The notes under the pieces were generated by a model that saw only the letters and a program-made list of their open reading frames with translations, was not told the origin of the DNA and did not search any database. From NCBI GenBank assembly GCA_018883895.1, contig JAHLFG010000054.1, positions 1 to 55,480 on the forward strand: a DNA stretch of 55,480 bases. Reading direction: 5' to 3'. Source of the DNA: Candidatus Anaerobiospirillum merdipullorum (GTDB taxonomy: Bacteria; Pseudomonadota; Gammaproteobacteria; Enterobacterales; Succinivibrionaceae). Positions 37,815 to 47,261 of this stretch are shown piece by piece. Position numbers and translations under genes: made by a program. Each line of letters begins with the position of its first letter. Position 1 is the stretch's first letter.

Positions 37815-38450
37815 ATGATGGTGAAGCTGTTTCATAAAATTGGTCTCATGTTGACGGTAGCCTTATTACCCTTAATGGCAGCCCAAGTAAGTGCGGCGAC
37901 GGTGCAATATGAGGAAGGCACCCATTATAAGGTGCGCAGTGAAACGAAGAGCGCGCAACCGGAAATTCGCGAGTTCTTCTCTTTTTGGTGCGGCCATTGC
38001 TTTGGCTTGCAACCGACCTTTGCCAAGATTGAAGCTACCTATAAGGATAAGGCCACCTTTGTCAAAAACCCGGTGGGGCTGCTGGGTGGCATGATGGGGC
38101 CGGAGTCACAGCGCTGCTTTGCCGCCGCCTCCTTAATGGGGATGGAAGATGAATTTACCGCCGCGCTCTTTGACAAGATGCATGTGCGCAATGAAATTCC
38201 GCATTCGCATGCTGATATGGTCGCTTTCTTTGGTGAGGAATTAGGTATCCCGGAAGATCGCTTGGAGCGTGATTACAACGCCTTCCCGGTAGCAGGTATG
38301 GTGGCAAGTTGGGATCAGGCGGTGGATAAATATGAAATTGATGCGGTGCCGGAGCTCTTGGTCAATGGTAAGTATTTGGCGGTGATGGAGTCCGTCAATG
38401 GCGAGGATGAGCTGATTGATTTAATTGGCTATCTCTTAACCCTGCCGTAA
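37815..38450 (+). CDS. dsbA: Periplasmic thiol:disulfide oxidoreductase, DsbA family
   Basis: A 211-residue DsbA-like oxidase that introduces disulfides into secreted proteins. A cleavable signal peptide (hydrophobic core about 10-24, cleavage near VSAA) is followed by the active site Cys59-Gly-His-Cys62 in FWCGHCFGLQP; E. coli DsbA has CPHC. The cis-proline loop is AVPELLVNGKY. The helical insertion and the C-terminal helix (DLIGYLLTLP) complete the fold. The CGHC dipeptide is less oxidising in model proteins than CPHC, so redox potential may differ. The partner DsbB is not in the window. Confidence 0.92.
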   Translation: MMVKLFHKIGLMLTVALLPLMAAQVSAATVQYEEGTHYKVRSETKSAQPEIREFFSFWCGHCFGLQPTFAKIEATYKDKATFVKNPVGLLGGMMGPESQRCFAAASLMGMEDEFTAALFDKMHVRNEIPHSHADMVAFFGEELGIPEDRLERDYNAFPVAGMVASWDQAVDKYEIDAVPELLVNGKYLAVMESVNGEDELIDLIGYLLTLP

Positions 38451-38466
38451 AGCCGTAAATATGATT

Positions 38467-38488
38467 AGCCGACCTTTTAGGTCGGCTT
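38467..38488. terminator. Terminator between dsbA and the convergent acyltransferase gene
   Basis: AGCCGACCT/AGGTCGGCT is a perfect 9-bp stem with loop TTT. T-rich bases follow only briefly on the plus strand (TTAATGTT). It lies between two convergent genes. Confidence 0.6.
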
Positions 38489-38502
38489 AATGTTCAATCT
38501 TG

Positions 38503-39480
38503 CTAGGGTTCTTTCTTATCTGTTGGTATCGTAGCTTTTGCCTCGTGCTGTGGTGAGGCTAAACTTTGCGGGGCATCGTGATAAACCTCACGGCTTAACA
38601 ATTCATCTTTTTGTTGCCATAAGTCACGTAGCCACAGTGTAAAGTCATGCTTAAATTGTTTGTCATTTAAGTAATCGCCACAGTGGGGGGCCAGCGCCTC
38701 TTTATCAATGACTTCAATATGCGCATAGACCTTGGTCATGCGGCCTTTTAACAGCGCAATAAAGGGCTTGTGCGGGTTTTCAGGGTAGGCGAGGGTCAGA
38801 TTAATCAAACATTCCACCTGCGTGCCAATTTGCCCGAGCGCAATGGCCAAGGAGGTGGCTTTGGGCGGCATTAAATGCCGATAGGGGGATTTAACCGCGT
38901 CGCGCTTTGCCGGAGTAAAACGGGTGCCCTCGGCAAAATTTACCAAGGAAGATGGCTCATGCACTAAGCGCCGGCAGGCCTTCTTGGTGCTGGCAATATC
39001 CTTGCCTTTAAGTTTGGGATTTTTGAGCAATTGCTGTCTACTATAGCGGCGTAAGAAGGGCATGCCCAAACCAAAGCAGACCAGGCCAATTACCGGGATA
39101 TAGATAAGCGAGTGCTTCATAAAGAATTTGGTAATGGGGATGCGATGGCCAAAGATGCGCCCGATCATGACAATGTCAGTCCAGCTGATATGATTGCTGA
39201 CAATGATGCACGAGCGTGCAATATTAACTTGCTCAAGGCCTTCAATATGCAATTCCAAGCGATTGGTCAGGTGCATAATGAGGCAATTGATATCCGTCCA
39301 GATATGATAGATAAGGTTATTGCCACTTTCACAGACGCGTTGCGCAGCGGCAAAGGGCAGTAGCGGGCGCAGGATGGCAATAATGAAAATTGGTAGCGAA
39401 AAGATCAGGGTATTGATGCTGATGAGCAACAGATTGATGATTAACAACAAGGGTGCAGGCAAAAATGACAGCATAACCAA
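38503..39480 (-). CDS. Membrane-bound acyltransferase, YihG/PlsC-like
   Basis: A 325-residue 1-acylglycerol-3-phosphate acyltransferase family protein of the YihG type (E. coli YihG 310). The N-terminal membrane segments (LLLIINLLLISINTLIFSLP) are followed by the HX4D motif in VSNHISWTD, the KFFMKHSLIYIPVIG block and the second acyl-acceptor motif FAEGTRFTPAKR. It probably acts on lysophosphatidic acid at the inner membrane. In E. coli yihG lies next to dsbA in the reverse sense, and here too the gene converges on dsbA. The final 40 residues are charged and poorly conserved. Confidence 0.85.
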   Translation of the reverse strand: MVMLSFLPAPLLLIINLLLISINTLIFSLPIFIIAILRPLLPFAAAQRVCESGNNLIYHIWTDINCLIMHLTNRLELHIEGLEQVNIARSCIIVSNHISWTDIVMIGRIFGHRIPITKFFMKHSLIYIPVIGLVCFGLGMPFLRRYSRQQLLKNPKLKGKDIASTKKACRRLVHEPSSLVNFAEGTRFTPAKRDAVKSPYRHLMPPKATSLAIALGQIGTQVECLINLTLAYPENPHKPFIALLKGRMTKVYAHIEVIDKEALAPHCGDYLNDKQFKHDFTLWLRDLWQQKDELLSREVYHDAPQSLASPQHEAKATIPTDKKEP

Positions 39481-39585
39481 TCCTCACAAAAACTTAAGGG
39501 AGTATTATGCCCGAAAACAAGGTAGCTTACAGCTAAAAATATCACGCAAGGTGGATTAAGTTGTAACTAACATAAGGATAAAATT

Positions 39586-40134
39586 ATGAAAATAAAAAAT
39601 ATTTTAGATAAAACCACCATCTTACCGTCAAGTGAGAAGGCTGGGCATCAGGCGAGCACTTCTGTACGTAAAGTCACGCTGACCTATGTGGTGGCCTTTG
39701 AGATAAATGCCGATCCGCGCTATAGCATTGCCGCGACTATACCCGATATGCCGGGGTGTTTTTCCGGCTCTGATGTCAGCCTTGATGAAGCGCGTAAGGT
39801 GATGGTGGACGCGATGCGCACTTGGATACAGGGGCATTTAGATCAGGGGATCCCCATTAAGATGCCGTCTAGCTTAGAAGAAATTAAGCAAAGGCCGGAC
39901 TTTGACACCGGGTGGAAATTAGAGACCGTCACCATCGATGTCAGTACGCTGTGGGATCGCATCGTGCAACTAAATGAAAAGGGCGGCGATCTCAGCGATT
40001 GGGGGATCCTGACTTTACCGTCTAATTTAGAAAAAGATATTCCCCCGCTTACCTTAAACTTAATTGAGCGCCTTACCGGGATGACGCTGGAACATGAAGA
40101 TCATATGCCGCAGGTACAATTGGCAGATTGCTAA
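39586..40134 (+). CDS. HicB-like protein without a HicA partner
   Basis: A 182-residue protein with a HicB-type RNase-H-like fold in its N-terminal part (about 30-105): YVVAFEINADPRYSIAATIPDMPGCFSGSDVSLDEARKVMVDAM is the usual arrangement in HicB antitoxins. The C-terminal 70 residues (VTIDVSTLWDRIVQLNEKGGDLSDWG...NLIERLTGM) may be a divergent DNA-binding region but match neither a clear ribbon-helix-helix nor an HTH. No HicA-size gene is found in the flanking 100-270 bases on either strand. AAGGAT precedes the ATG. It may be a solitary antitoxin or a domesticated regulator. Confidence 0.72.
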   Translation: MKIKNILDKTTILPSSEKAGHQASTSVRKVTLTYVVAFEINADPRYSIAATIPDMPGCFSGSDVSLDEARKVMVDAMRTWIQGHLDQGIPIKMPSSLEEIKQRPDFDTGWKLETVTIDVSTLWDRIVQLNEKGGDLSDWGILTLPSNLEKDIPPLTLNLIERLTGMTLEHEDHMPQVQLADC

Positions 40135-40402
40135 TACGGTGCGCCCGTGCGCTGAAATGGCGCAAAGGGCAGTGCTTTATTGTGCACCAAAATAATGCAT
40201 AATGCATATTTATGCCTTAAAAGAGTGCACAAGTGAGGCGTTTTGACAGTATGGGCGGGCTGTGGACGGGTAAATTGAAAAGACTGCGCCCGAGTTTTTA
40301 CTGCGTGCTACAATCCGTGACAAATATATTTTTTACTTTGTAAGGAACGCCGGAGCAAGAAGTTATCGCCAAGGCGCCAAGGTTACATAGAGGTTTTTAA
40401 AC

Positions 40403-41335
40403 ATGTCCAGTCAGAGCACAACAAAGTACATTTGGTTTGATGGCAAGATGGTTCCATGGGAGCAGGCTACGGTGCACGTTATGACTCACGCCCTGCACTA
40501 TGGTACGGCAGTGTTTGAAGGTATTCGTGCCTACAATACCCCCAAGGGACCGTGCGTATTCCGCTTAAAGGAGCACATTGACAGACTGTTTAATTCCGCC
40601 AAGATTTATCGCTTCCCGGTACCTTTTACCAAGCAGGAAGTGATGGATGCTTGCTGCCAGATCATTTTAGAAAATGGCATGGATTCTGGTTACATCCGTC
40701 CGTTAATCTTCATTGGTAATGTCGGCTTAGGCGTACGCTTCCCGGCTGGCACCAAGGCTCAGGTGATGGTGGGCGCCATCCCTTGGGGTGCTTATTTAGG
40801 TGAAGAGGGTCTGCAAAAGGGCGTGGCCGTGGGCACTTCTTCGTGGCACCGTTTAGCCCCGAACACCATCCCGACTGAGGCTAAGGCTGCCGGTAACTAC
40901 CTCTCCTCGATTTTAATTGCCAATGAGTGTGCACAAAATGGTTACACCGAGGCGGTGGCCTTAGATACCGAAGGTTATATCTCTGAAGGCTCTGGTGAGA
41001 ACGTCTTTATTATTAAGGATGGCGTGCTCTTTACTGCTCCGTTCACCTGCGGTCTGCTCCCGGGTATTACCCGCGACACCATTATCACCTTAGCCAAGGA
41101 AATGGGGCTTGAAGTGCGCGAGCAGAGAATGCAACGCGAGATGCTGTATCTGGCCGACGAGATGTTCTTCTCCGGTACTGCCGCCGAGATCACCCCGATT
41201 GCCTCCGTCGATGGCATTCCGGTTGGTGCCGGTTGCCGCGGTCCGCTTACCGAGAAGATTCAAAAGGTCTTCTTTGAGACTGTCCGTGGTCAGCGCGAGG
41301 ATACTCACGGCTGGCTCACCCCCTGCAAGAAGTAG
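40403..41335 (+). CDS. ilvE: Branched-chain amino acid aminotransferase
   Basis: IlvE, 310 residues (E. coli 309), a PLP-dependent fold-IV transaminase for Ile, Leu and Val. The PLP lysine is Lys161 (TEAKAAGNY). Other signatures are HALHYGTAVFEGIRAY, the ALDTEGYISEGSGEN block and FSGTAAEITPI. It stands 141 bases before ilvD on the same strand with two hairpins between. The 268-base gap upstream has no leader peptide rich in Ile/Val/Leu codons that I could find, so classic ilv attenuation is not evident. Confidence 0.97.
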   Translation: MSSQSTTKYIWFDGKMVPWEQATVHVMTHALHYGTAVFEGIRAYNTPKGPCVFRLKEHIDRLFNSAKIYRFPVPFTKQEVMDACCQIILENGMDSGYIRPLIFIGNVGLGVRFPAGTKAQVMVGAIPWGAYLGEEGLQKGVAVGTSSWHRLAPNTIPTEAKAAGNYLSSILIANECAQNGYTEAVALDTEGYISEGSGENVFIIKDGVLFTAPFTCGLLPGITRDTIITLAKEMGLEVREQRMQREMLYLADEMFFSGTAAEITPIASVDGIPVGAGCRGPLTEKIQKVFFETVRGQREDTHGWLTPCKK

Positions 41336-41396
41336 GGCAACGTGATACTGCGCCGCATCTGTAACAGACGATGCGCAAGTTTCAACTAAGAGAGCA

Positions 41397-41446
41397 CAGG
41401 CCCGCGCATAACGGGCCTGTGGCGTCTTAGGGGGCAGGTAGCCCCC
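41397..41446 (+). promoter_or_regulatory. Paired hairpins between ilvE and ilvD
   Basis: CAGGCCCG/CGGGCCTG (41397-41404/41412-41419) is followed by GGGGGC/GCCCCC (41430-41435/41441-41446). Neither has a U-tract. They may stabilise the ilvE mRNA end or partly separate ilvE from ilvDA expression. An imperfect GCATCTGT...AGACGATGC stem lies just upstream. Confidence 0.4.
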
Positions 41447-41476
41447 ATAAAATTAGATAAATGATAAGGATTTAGC

Positions 41477-43321
41477 ATGAAATATCGTTCAGCAGTCACC
41501 TATGAAGGAAAGATCATGGCCGGCGCTCGCGCCTTGTGGAAGGCCACCGGCGTTAAGGATGAGGATTTTGGTAAGCCGATTATTGCGGTGGTCAATTCCT
41601 TTACTCAATTTGTGCCCGGTCACGTGCATCTGCACGAAGTGGGGCAATATGTGGTTTCGGAAATTGAAAAGGCCGGTGGCATTGCCAAGGAAATGGACAC
41701 CATTGCCGTCGATGATGGTATTGCGATGGGCCATTCGGGCATGCTCTACTCCTTGCCAAGCCGTGACATCATTGCCGATAGCATTGAGTATATGGTCAAC
41801 GCCCATAAGGCCGATGCCTTAGTGTGCATCTCCAATTGTGATAAGGTCACCCCGGGCATGTTAATGGCTGCCATGCGTTTGAACATCCCGGCCATCTTTG
41901 TCTCCGGCGGTCCGATGGAGGCCGGTAAGTCTAAGGCCGTTGATCATAAGCTTGACTTAATTGATGCGATGATTATCTCGGCCATGCCCAATGTTTCAGA
42001 TGAGACCGTGCGTGAAGTTGAGCAGGCCTCGTGCCCGACCTGCGGTTGCTGCTCGGGTATGTTTACGGCCAATTCGATGAACTGCCTGACGGAGGCCTTA
42101 GGTATGGCCTTGCCGGGCAACGGTACCTTACTTGCCACCCATGCTTTACGCCGTGATCTCTTTAAGCAGGCGGCACAGCGCATTGTGCAGATGGCCAAGG
42201 CCTATTATGAGCATGATGATGCTTCCGTTCTGCCGCGCTCAATTGCCACCAAGGCTGCCTTTGAAAACGCCATGTCCTTAGATATTGCCATGGGTGGTTC
42301 AACCAATACCGTGTTGCACTTATTGGCCGTGGCACAAGAGGCCGGGGTTGATTTTAAGATGCAGGATATTGATCGCCTGTCGCATCATGTGCCGCATATT
42401 TGCAAGGTCGCTCCGTCCACGCAAACCTATCACGTCGAAGACGTGCATCGTGCCGGCGGCATTATGTCCATTTTAAATGAGCTCTCCAAGGGCGGTCTCA
42501 TTAATGGCGATGTTACAACGGTGTCGGGCATGACCTTGGGCCAGGAAATTGACAAATACGCTATCGATAAGACCTCAGATCCGCAAATTTTACACTTCTA
42601 CAAGGCAGCTCCGGCCGGGCGCTTTAACTTAAAGGCCTGGAGTCAGGACAGCTACTATGAGGAGCTTGATCAAGACCGCGTCAATGGTTGCATCCGCTCC
42701 ATTGAGCATGCTTACTCACAAGATGGCGGCCTGGCGGTGCTCTATGGCAATATGGCGCAGGATGGTTGTATTGTGAAGACCGCAGGCGTTGATGAGTCGA
42801 TTTTAACCTTTGTAGGCCCGGCACGTATTTTTGAAAGCCAGGAAGATGCTGTAGCCGGAATTTTAGGCGGTAAGGTTAAGGAAGGTGATGTGGTCGTCAT
42901 TCGCTATGAAGGTCCGCGCGGGGGCCCGGGCATGCAGGAGATGCTCTATCCGACTTCTTACTTAAAGTCGATGGGTCTTGGCAAAAAGTGCGCCTTAATT
43001 ACCGATGGTCGTTTCTCCGGCGGTACTTCAGGCCTGTCCATCGGCCACGTCTCTCCGGAGGCGGCCAATGGCGGTAATATCGGTCTTATTGAGGAAAATG
43101 ACATTATTAAGATTGATATTCCGCATCGCATCATTGAAATGCAGGTCGAGCCTGAGGAATTGGCCCGTCGTCGCAGTGAGATGGAAGCCCGGGGCAACAA
43201 GGCGTGGAAGCCTATCAAGCGCGAGCGTGAAATCAGCTTTGCCCTGCAGGCTTATGCCGCACTGGCCTCAAGTGCCGATAAGGGCGGTGTGCGTGATAGA
43301 GCTAAGTTGGAGGCCCTGTAA
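41477..43321 (+). CDS. ilvD: Dihydroxy-acid dehydratase
   Basis: IlvD, 614 residues (E. coli 616). It dehydrates 2,3-dihydroxy acids to the keto-acid precursors of Val, Leu and Ile using an Fe-S cluster. Cluster and Mg ligands lie in [16 protein letters not shown] and [36 protein letters not shown] is the C-terminal signature. The stop overlaps the ilvA ATG by one base (TAATG), so ilvD and ilvA are translationally coupled, as in the ilvGMEDA order of enterics. Confidence 0.97.
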   Translation: MKYRSAVTYEGKIMAGARALWKATGVKDEDFGKPIIAVVNSFTQFVPGHVHLHEVGQYVVSEIEKAGGIAKEMDTIAVDDGIAMGHSGMLYSLPSRDIIADSIEYMVNAHKADALVCISNCDKVTPGMLMAAMRLNIPAIFVSGGPMEAGKSKAVDHKLDLIDAMIISAMPNVSDETVREVEQASCPTCGCCSGMFTANSMNCLTEALGMALPGNGTLLATHALRRDLFKQAAQRIVQMAKAYYEHDDASVLPRSIATKAAFENAMSLDIAMGGSTNTVLHLLAVAQEAGVDFKMQDIDRLSHHVPHICKVAPSTQTYHVEDVHRAGGIMSILNELSKGGLINGDVTTVSGMTLGQEIDKYAIDKTSDPQILHFYKAAPAGRFNLKAWSQDSYYEELDQDRVNGCIRSIEHAYSQDGGLAVLYGNMAQDGCIVKTAGVDESILTFVGPARIFESQEDAVAGILGGKVKEGDVVVIRYEGPRGGPGMQEMLYPTSYLKSMGLGKKCALITDGRFSGGTSGLSIGHVSPEAANGGNIGLIEENDIIKIDIPHRIIEMQVEPEELARRRSEMEARGNKAWKPIKREREISFALQAYAALASSADKGGVRDRAKLEAL

Positions 43322-44856
43322 TGGTGGAGCCGCGCGTATTAACGTCGCAGGATTATCTGCACAAGATTTTGCTGGCGCGCATCTATGATGTGGCGCGCGT
43401 CACGCCGCTACATCATTTAGATAGCCTATCCGAGCGCTTGGGGGCTAATGTGCTCTTAAAGCGTGAGGACTATCAGCGCGTGCATTCCTTTAAAATCCGT
43501 GGGGCTTACAATAAGCTCTCGCATTTGACCAAGGAGCAGTTACAAAAGGGTGTGGTTGCCGCCTCAGCGGGCAATCATGCCCAAGGCGTGGCGCTGTCGG
43601 CCAGTAAATTAGGGGCGCGGGCGGTCATTGTGATGCCGACCACCACCCCTGACTTGAAGGTCGATGCGGTCAAGCATTTAGGCGGTGAGACGGTGCTTTA
43701 TGGGGAGAGCTTTAATGAAGCTTATGACTATGCCATCAAGCTGGCGCAAGATGAGGGCATGACCTTAATTCCGCCGTATGACGATGAGGACGTGATTGCC
43801 GGCCAAGGCACCATCGCCCATGAGCTTTTAGGGCAGTGCAATGATATTGACACCGTCTTTGTGCAAATTGGCGGTGGCGGCCTGGCCGCCGGCATTGCGG
43901 TCTATATCAAATCCATTTTGCCGGCCATCAAGGTAATTGGTGTTGAGGCTGAAGGCTCAGCGTGCATGAAGGCGGCTTTTGCCAGTGGCCATCCGGTGGA
44001 TATTGGCTTTGTATCGCACTTTGCTGATGGTGTGGCCGTTAGCAAGGCCGGCACCGAGACCTTCCGCTTATGTCGCCAAAACTTAGATGACATCATCACC
44101 TGCTCTAACGATGAAATCTGTGCGGCCATGAAGGATATCTTCGATGATACCCGTGCCATCGCTGAGCCAAGCGGCGCCTTGTCGCTAGCTGGCTTGAAGA
44201 AATATCTGCGCACCCATGACATTAAAGGCGGCAATCACATTGCCATTCTTTCAGGCGCCAATGTTAAGTTTCGTACCTTACGCATGGTGGCCGAGCGCTG
44301 TGATGTCGGTGAAATGACCGAGGGCATCTTATCGGTCGAGATCCCAGAAATTAAGGGCTCCTTCCTCAATTTCTGCAAGACCTTGGGTGATCGTCAGGTA
44401 ACCGAGTTCTCCTATCGCATCAGTGATGCCCAGCGTGCACGCATCTTTGCCTCCATTGAGTTAAATGGTGGGCGCAGTGAGCTGCAGGATTTGACCACTT
44501 CTTTGCAGCAACAGGGCTATTTGGTCTCCAATATGACCGAAGATGGCATTGCCAAAGATCATGTGCGCTATATGATTGGTGGACATTTACCCGACACGCT
44601 TAAGGAAAAGCTGTTCTTATTTGAGTTCCCCAACTCCAAAGACGCACTCATTCGTTTCCTTGAGACCTTAGGGGATATGTACAGCATTACGCTGTTTCAT
44701 TTCCGTATCGCCGATTTGGAGTTCTGCTCAGTGTTATGCGGCTTTGATGTGGGCGATGAGGCCGCTAGTGCGGGCCTGGATGACTTCATCAAGCGCCTTA
44801 ACTATCCGGTCACTGAAGTGACGCACAATAGCGCCTATCAGCAGTTCTTGTGCTAA
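43321..44856 (+). CDS. ilvA: Threonine dehydratase, biosynthetic
   Basis: IlvA, 511 residues (E. coli 514). It is a PLP enzyme converting threonine to 2-oxobutanoate, the committed step to isoleucine. The PLP-lysine motif is HSFKIRGAYNK, the glycine loop QIGGGGLAAG. Two C-terminal ACT-like regulatory domains (from about 325) indicate the allosteric, isoleucine-inhibited biosynthetic form rather than the catabolic TdcB. Its enamine product is the natural substrate of RidA, encoded in this window. It ends at a strong terminator. Confidence 0.96.
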   Translation: MVEPRVLTSQDYLHKILLARIYDVARVTPLHHLDSLSERLGANVLLKREDYQRVHSFKIRGAYNKLSHLTKEQLQKGVVAASAGNHAQGVALSASKLGARAVIVMPTTTPDLKVDAVKHLGGETVLYGESFNEAYDYAIKLAQDEGMTLIPPYDDEDVIAGQGTIAHELLGQCNDIDTVFVQIGGGGLAAGIAVYIKSILPAIKVIGVEAEGSACMKAAFASGHPVDIGFVSHFADGVAVSKAGTETFRLCRQNLDDIITCSNDEICAAMKDIFDDTRAIAEPSGALSLAGLKKYLRTHDIKGGNHIAILSGANVKFRTLRMVAERCDVGEMTEGILSVEIPEIKGSFLNFCKTLGDRQVTEFSYRISDAQRARIFASIELNGGRSELQDLTTSLQQQGYLVSNMTEDGIAKDHVRYMIGGHLPDTLKEKLFLFEFPNSKDALIRFLETLGDMYSITLFHFRIADLEFCSVLCGFDVGDEAASAGLDDFIKRLNYPVTEVTHNSAYQQFLC

Positions 44857-44884
44857 GCGCACGCTGAGCTGTTTTACAATAAGA

Positions 44885-44915
44885 CCCTGTCTTGAGCCTC
44901 AAGACGGGGTTTTTT
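44885..44915 (+). terminator. ilvDA terminator
   Basis: CCCTGTCTTG/CAAGACGGGG (44885-44894/44900-44909, one G-U pair, 5-base loop) is followed by six T residues. It ends only 18 bases before the anmK start. Confidence 0.9.
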
Positions 44916-44933
44916 ATTTTAAGGAGCAGGGCA

Positions 44934-46103
44934 ATGGCAAATGAACTTTATCTTGGCTTAATGAGTGGCACGAGCATGGATGGCTTAGATGCCTGTTTGC
45001 TACAGGTAAGTGCGCCCGGTAAATTGCAAGTCTTAGCTACCGCTTCCGCCCCCTTGCCATCTGAGCTTACGGCAAGCTTACATCGTTTGTGTAGCCCGGG
45101 GAACAATGAAATTGATACATTGTGTCGCGCGCAAAATGCTTTGGCTAAATGTAGCGCAAGCTTAGTAAAAAAGCTCTTGGCACAATGTAAGTTACGTCCT
45201 GCCGATATTACCGCCATTGGCTCGCATGGCCAAACGGTACGCCATTGCCCACAGCAGGGCTATACTTTGCAACTTGATAATGGTCCTTTGTGCGCCTTGC
45301 TAACTGGCATTGACGTGTGGACCAATTTTCGCGCGCAAGATGTCGCCGCCGGAGGCGAAGGGGCGCCCTTAACTCCGCTTTTTCACCAACAAGTGTTATC
45401 TTCCCCTGTTAAGGCGCGCTTTATCTTAAATTTAGGCGGCATTGCCAATGTCACCGCACTGCGTCCGGGGGGTGAAATGATCTGTGGTTTTGATACCGGC
45501 CCTGCCAATACGCTCCTTGATTTGGCCTGTAGGCAATTGTTTAATTGTCCGTATGATCAAGATGGCGCCCGCGCCCGCGCGGGGGTAGTGCAGCCTAAGT
45601 GGCTTGAGCAACTACTAGACCACCCCTATTTTGCCCGCAAACCGCCCAAATCAAGCGGCCGCGAGCTCTTTAATGCCGACTATATCGCCTTTATGCTCGC
45701 TGCCGCGCAACACGAGCCGCAGCTTGGTAACGATGTGTTAGCCACCTTAACGGCCTTTAGCGTGCAGACCATTGCCCAGGCCTTGCAGGATTTAATCCTA
45801 ACTAAGGAGCTAAGATCAGATGGCGCTACGGTGGTGGTCTGTGGCGGCGGGGCGCGTAATGGCTTTTTCATGCAGGAGTTGGTAAAGGCCTTGCAAGCCT
45901 TAAAGCTTGAGGTGGTGGACAGTGGCTCTTTGGGGGTAGACGCGCAGTATTTGGAGGCCGAGGCTTTTGCCTATTTTGCCTATTTAAGCACCCATGGCCG
46001 CGTGGCGGCCATGCAAAGTATAACCGGGGCGCGTTGCCCGGTTATCTTGGGGACTTTATGTCCATCGCCCCAAGGGCGTTTTAGTGCGCGTCCTGCAGGC
46101 TGA
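44934..46103 (+). CDS. anmK: Anhydro-N-acetylmuramic acid kinase
   Basis: AnmK, 389 residues (E. coli 369). It phosphorylates 1,6-anhydro-MurNAc from peptidoglycan turnover, opening the anhydro ring to give MurNAc-6-P. The N-terminal ATP-binding motif MSGTSMDGLDACL, GSHGQTVRH, FILNLGGIANVT and GFDTGPANTLLD are all present, as is VCGGGARNGFFM near the C-terminus. The ATG at 44934 follows AAGGAGCAGG and gives the family start; the frame is open from 44892 inside the ilvA terminator. Its 3' end overlaps the convergent hemY by 23 bases. Confidence 0.95.
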   Translation: MANELYLGLMSGTSMDGLDACLLQVSAPGKLQVLATASAPLPSELTASLHRLCSPGNNEIDTLCRAQNALAKCSASLVKKLLAQCKLRPADITAIGSHGQTVRHCPQQGYTLQLDNGPLCALLTGIDVWTNFRAQDVAAGGEGAPLTPLFHQQVLSSPVKARFILNLGGIANVTALRPGGEMICGFDTGPANTLLDLACRQLFNCPYDQDGARARAGVVQPKWLEQLLDHPYFARKPPKSSGRELFNADYIAFMLAAAQHEPQLGNDVLATLTAFSVQTIAQALQDLILTKELRSDGATVVVCGGGARNGFFMQELVKALQALKLEVVDSGSLGVDAQYLEAEAFAYFAYLSTHGRVAAMQSITGARCPVILGTLCPSPQGRFSARPAG

Positions 46104-47256
46104 GCGCTTTGGCATAGTAGTCGCTCGCCTGCTCAAAGAGGCGCTGGGCGGCCATAACTTTGGCCAGCTTTAACAGTGTATCGGCACTCTTATTTAATTG
46201 CAGCGCCTTTTCTAAGTGCTCTTGGGCCTCTTTATACTCGCCATTGCAGTACTCGAGGTTACCTAGGGCCTTAAGTAGCGGCGTATTGACTTCACTGGCA
46301 ATTAAATTGCTCTGCGCCTGTGCCTTTAAGAAAGACAGCACCTGCGGGAGGGATTTATCCCAGGTGGCGATGCTTTCTAAAAAGTCAGGGTCCAAGCTCT
46401 TCTTTAACACATTAAGCGTAAGCTTAGTGGCCACAGCCACTTCATCTAAGGTCACTAAGCGCTTGATTACCTGCGCCATCACCTGCGGATTGCGCTTGGA
46501 GGCTTTATCTAAGTTTTTATAAAAGTCTTTAAGCTCAGCGCTAGTGCTAGTGGTAAAGAGCTTGCCCATATCATCGCGCGTTACCTTGGCAGCCTCATCA
46601 GCCGTTAAGATTTTCTGGCGCGTAAGTTGCGGCAATAAGGTCTTGAGCTTGTCGACATCCTGCTCCTTGCGATAGCACTCATAGGTAAGCCGGGTCACTT
46701 CCTTGGAGTTATAGGTCTTTTTGAGCTCTTCTAAGACTTCAAGGGCCGCTTTGGCATTGCCAATTTGTAAGTTCAGCTTGGCGCGGATAATGGAGCTGGC
46801 GATAAAGGCTTCCTTACTGCGCCCCTTAACTTCATCTAAAAACTTACTGCATTGGGCATAGTCCTGCAACGCAAAGGCCGCTTTGGCGCCAATAAAGTAC
46901 GTTTCTGCCGTACGTTGTTGCGGCTTGACGCGCTTGACTAAGGCCAAGGCGCGCGCATATTCACCCTCTTCAAAGTACAAAGCCGCCTCTTGCTCAAGGT
47001 TGCTTTGCTTCAAGGCCTGACGGTGGCGCAAGACGGAGCGCGTGCCACGCGGAATACGGATGAATTTGATAATAAGCGCAATGGCAAAGTAAAGCACGAT
47101 AAAGGTGACGATCGCCAAAATGATGGCGGTAGTCAGCGAGCTTTCGATGATATAGTCTTGTGTAGCAATATGCACATAGCCCTGCTCATCGGCAAGAAAT
47201 GGACCGACGAAAATGGCTGCGCATAAGATGAGGATAAAAAACAACACCTTTAGCAT
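46081..47256 (-). CDS. hemY: HemY, TPR protein associated with heme biosynthesis
   Basis: A 391-residue inner-membrane protein (E. coli HemY 398), not the Gram-positive protoporphyrinogen oxidase of the same name. Two N-terminal membrane helices (about 3-22 and 41-65) are followed by the HemY signature region (ALALVKRVKPQQRTAETYFIGAKAA) and TPR-like helical repeats up to the C-terminus (LLKALGNLEYCNGEYKEAQEHL). It lies 5 bases after hemX and overlaps the anmK 3' end. Its biochemical role is not settled in any organism. Confidence 0.88.
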   Translation of the reverse strand: MLKVLFFILILCAAIFVGPFLADEQGYVHIATQDYIIESSLTTAIILAIVTFIVLYFAIALIIKFIRIPRGTRSVLRHRQALKQSNLEQEAALYFEEGEYARALALVKRVKPQQRTAETYFIGAKAAFALQDYAQCSKFLDEVKGRSKEAFIASSIIRAKLNLQIGNAKAALEVLEELKKTYNSKEVTRLTYECYRKEQDVDKLKTLLPQLTRQKILTADEAAKVTRDDMGKLFTTSTSAELKDFYKNLDKASKRNPQVMAQVIKRLVTLDEVAVATKLTLNVLKKSLDPDFLESIATWDKSLPQVLSFLKAQAQSNLIASEVNTPLLKALGNLEYCNGEYKEAQEHLEKALQLNKSADTLLKLAKVMAAQRLFEQASDYYAKALSLQDAH

Positions 47257-47261
47257 AGCTC

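Noticed and set aside
46081..47256. Protoporphyrinogen oxidase (the Gram-positive HemY)
   Set aside because: There is no FAD-binding GxGxxG motif. The protein has two N-terminal membrane helices and TPR repeats like proteobacterial HemY.
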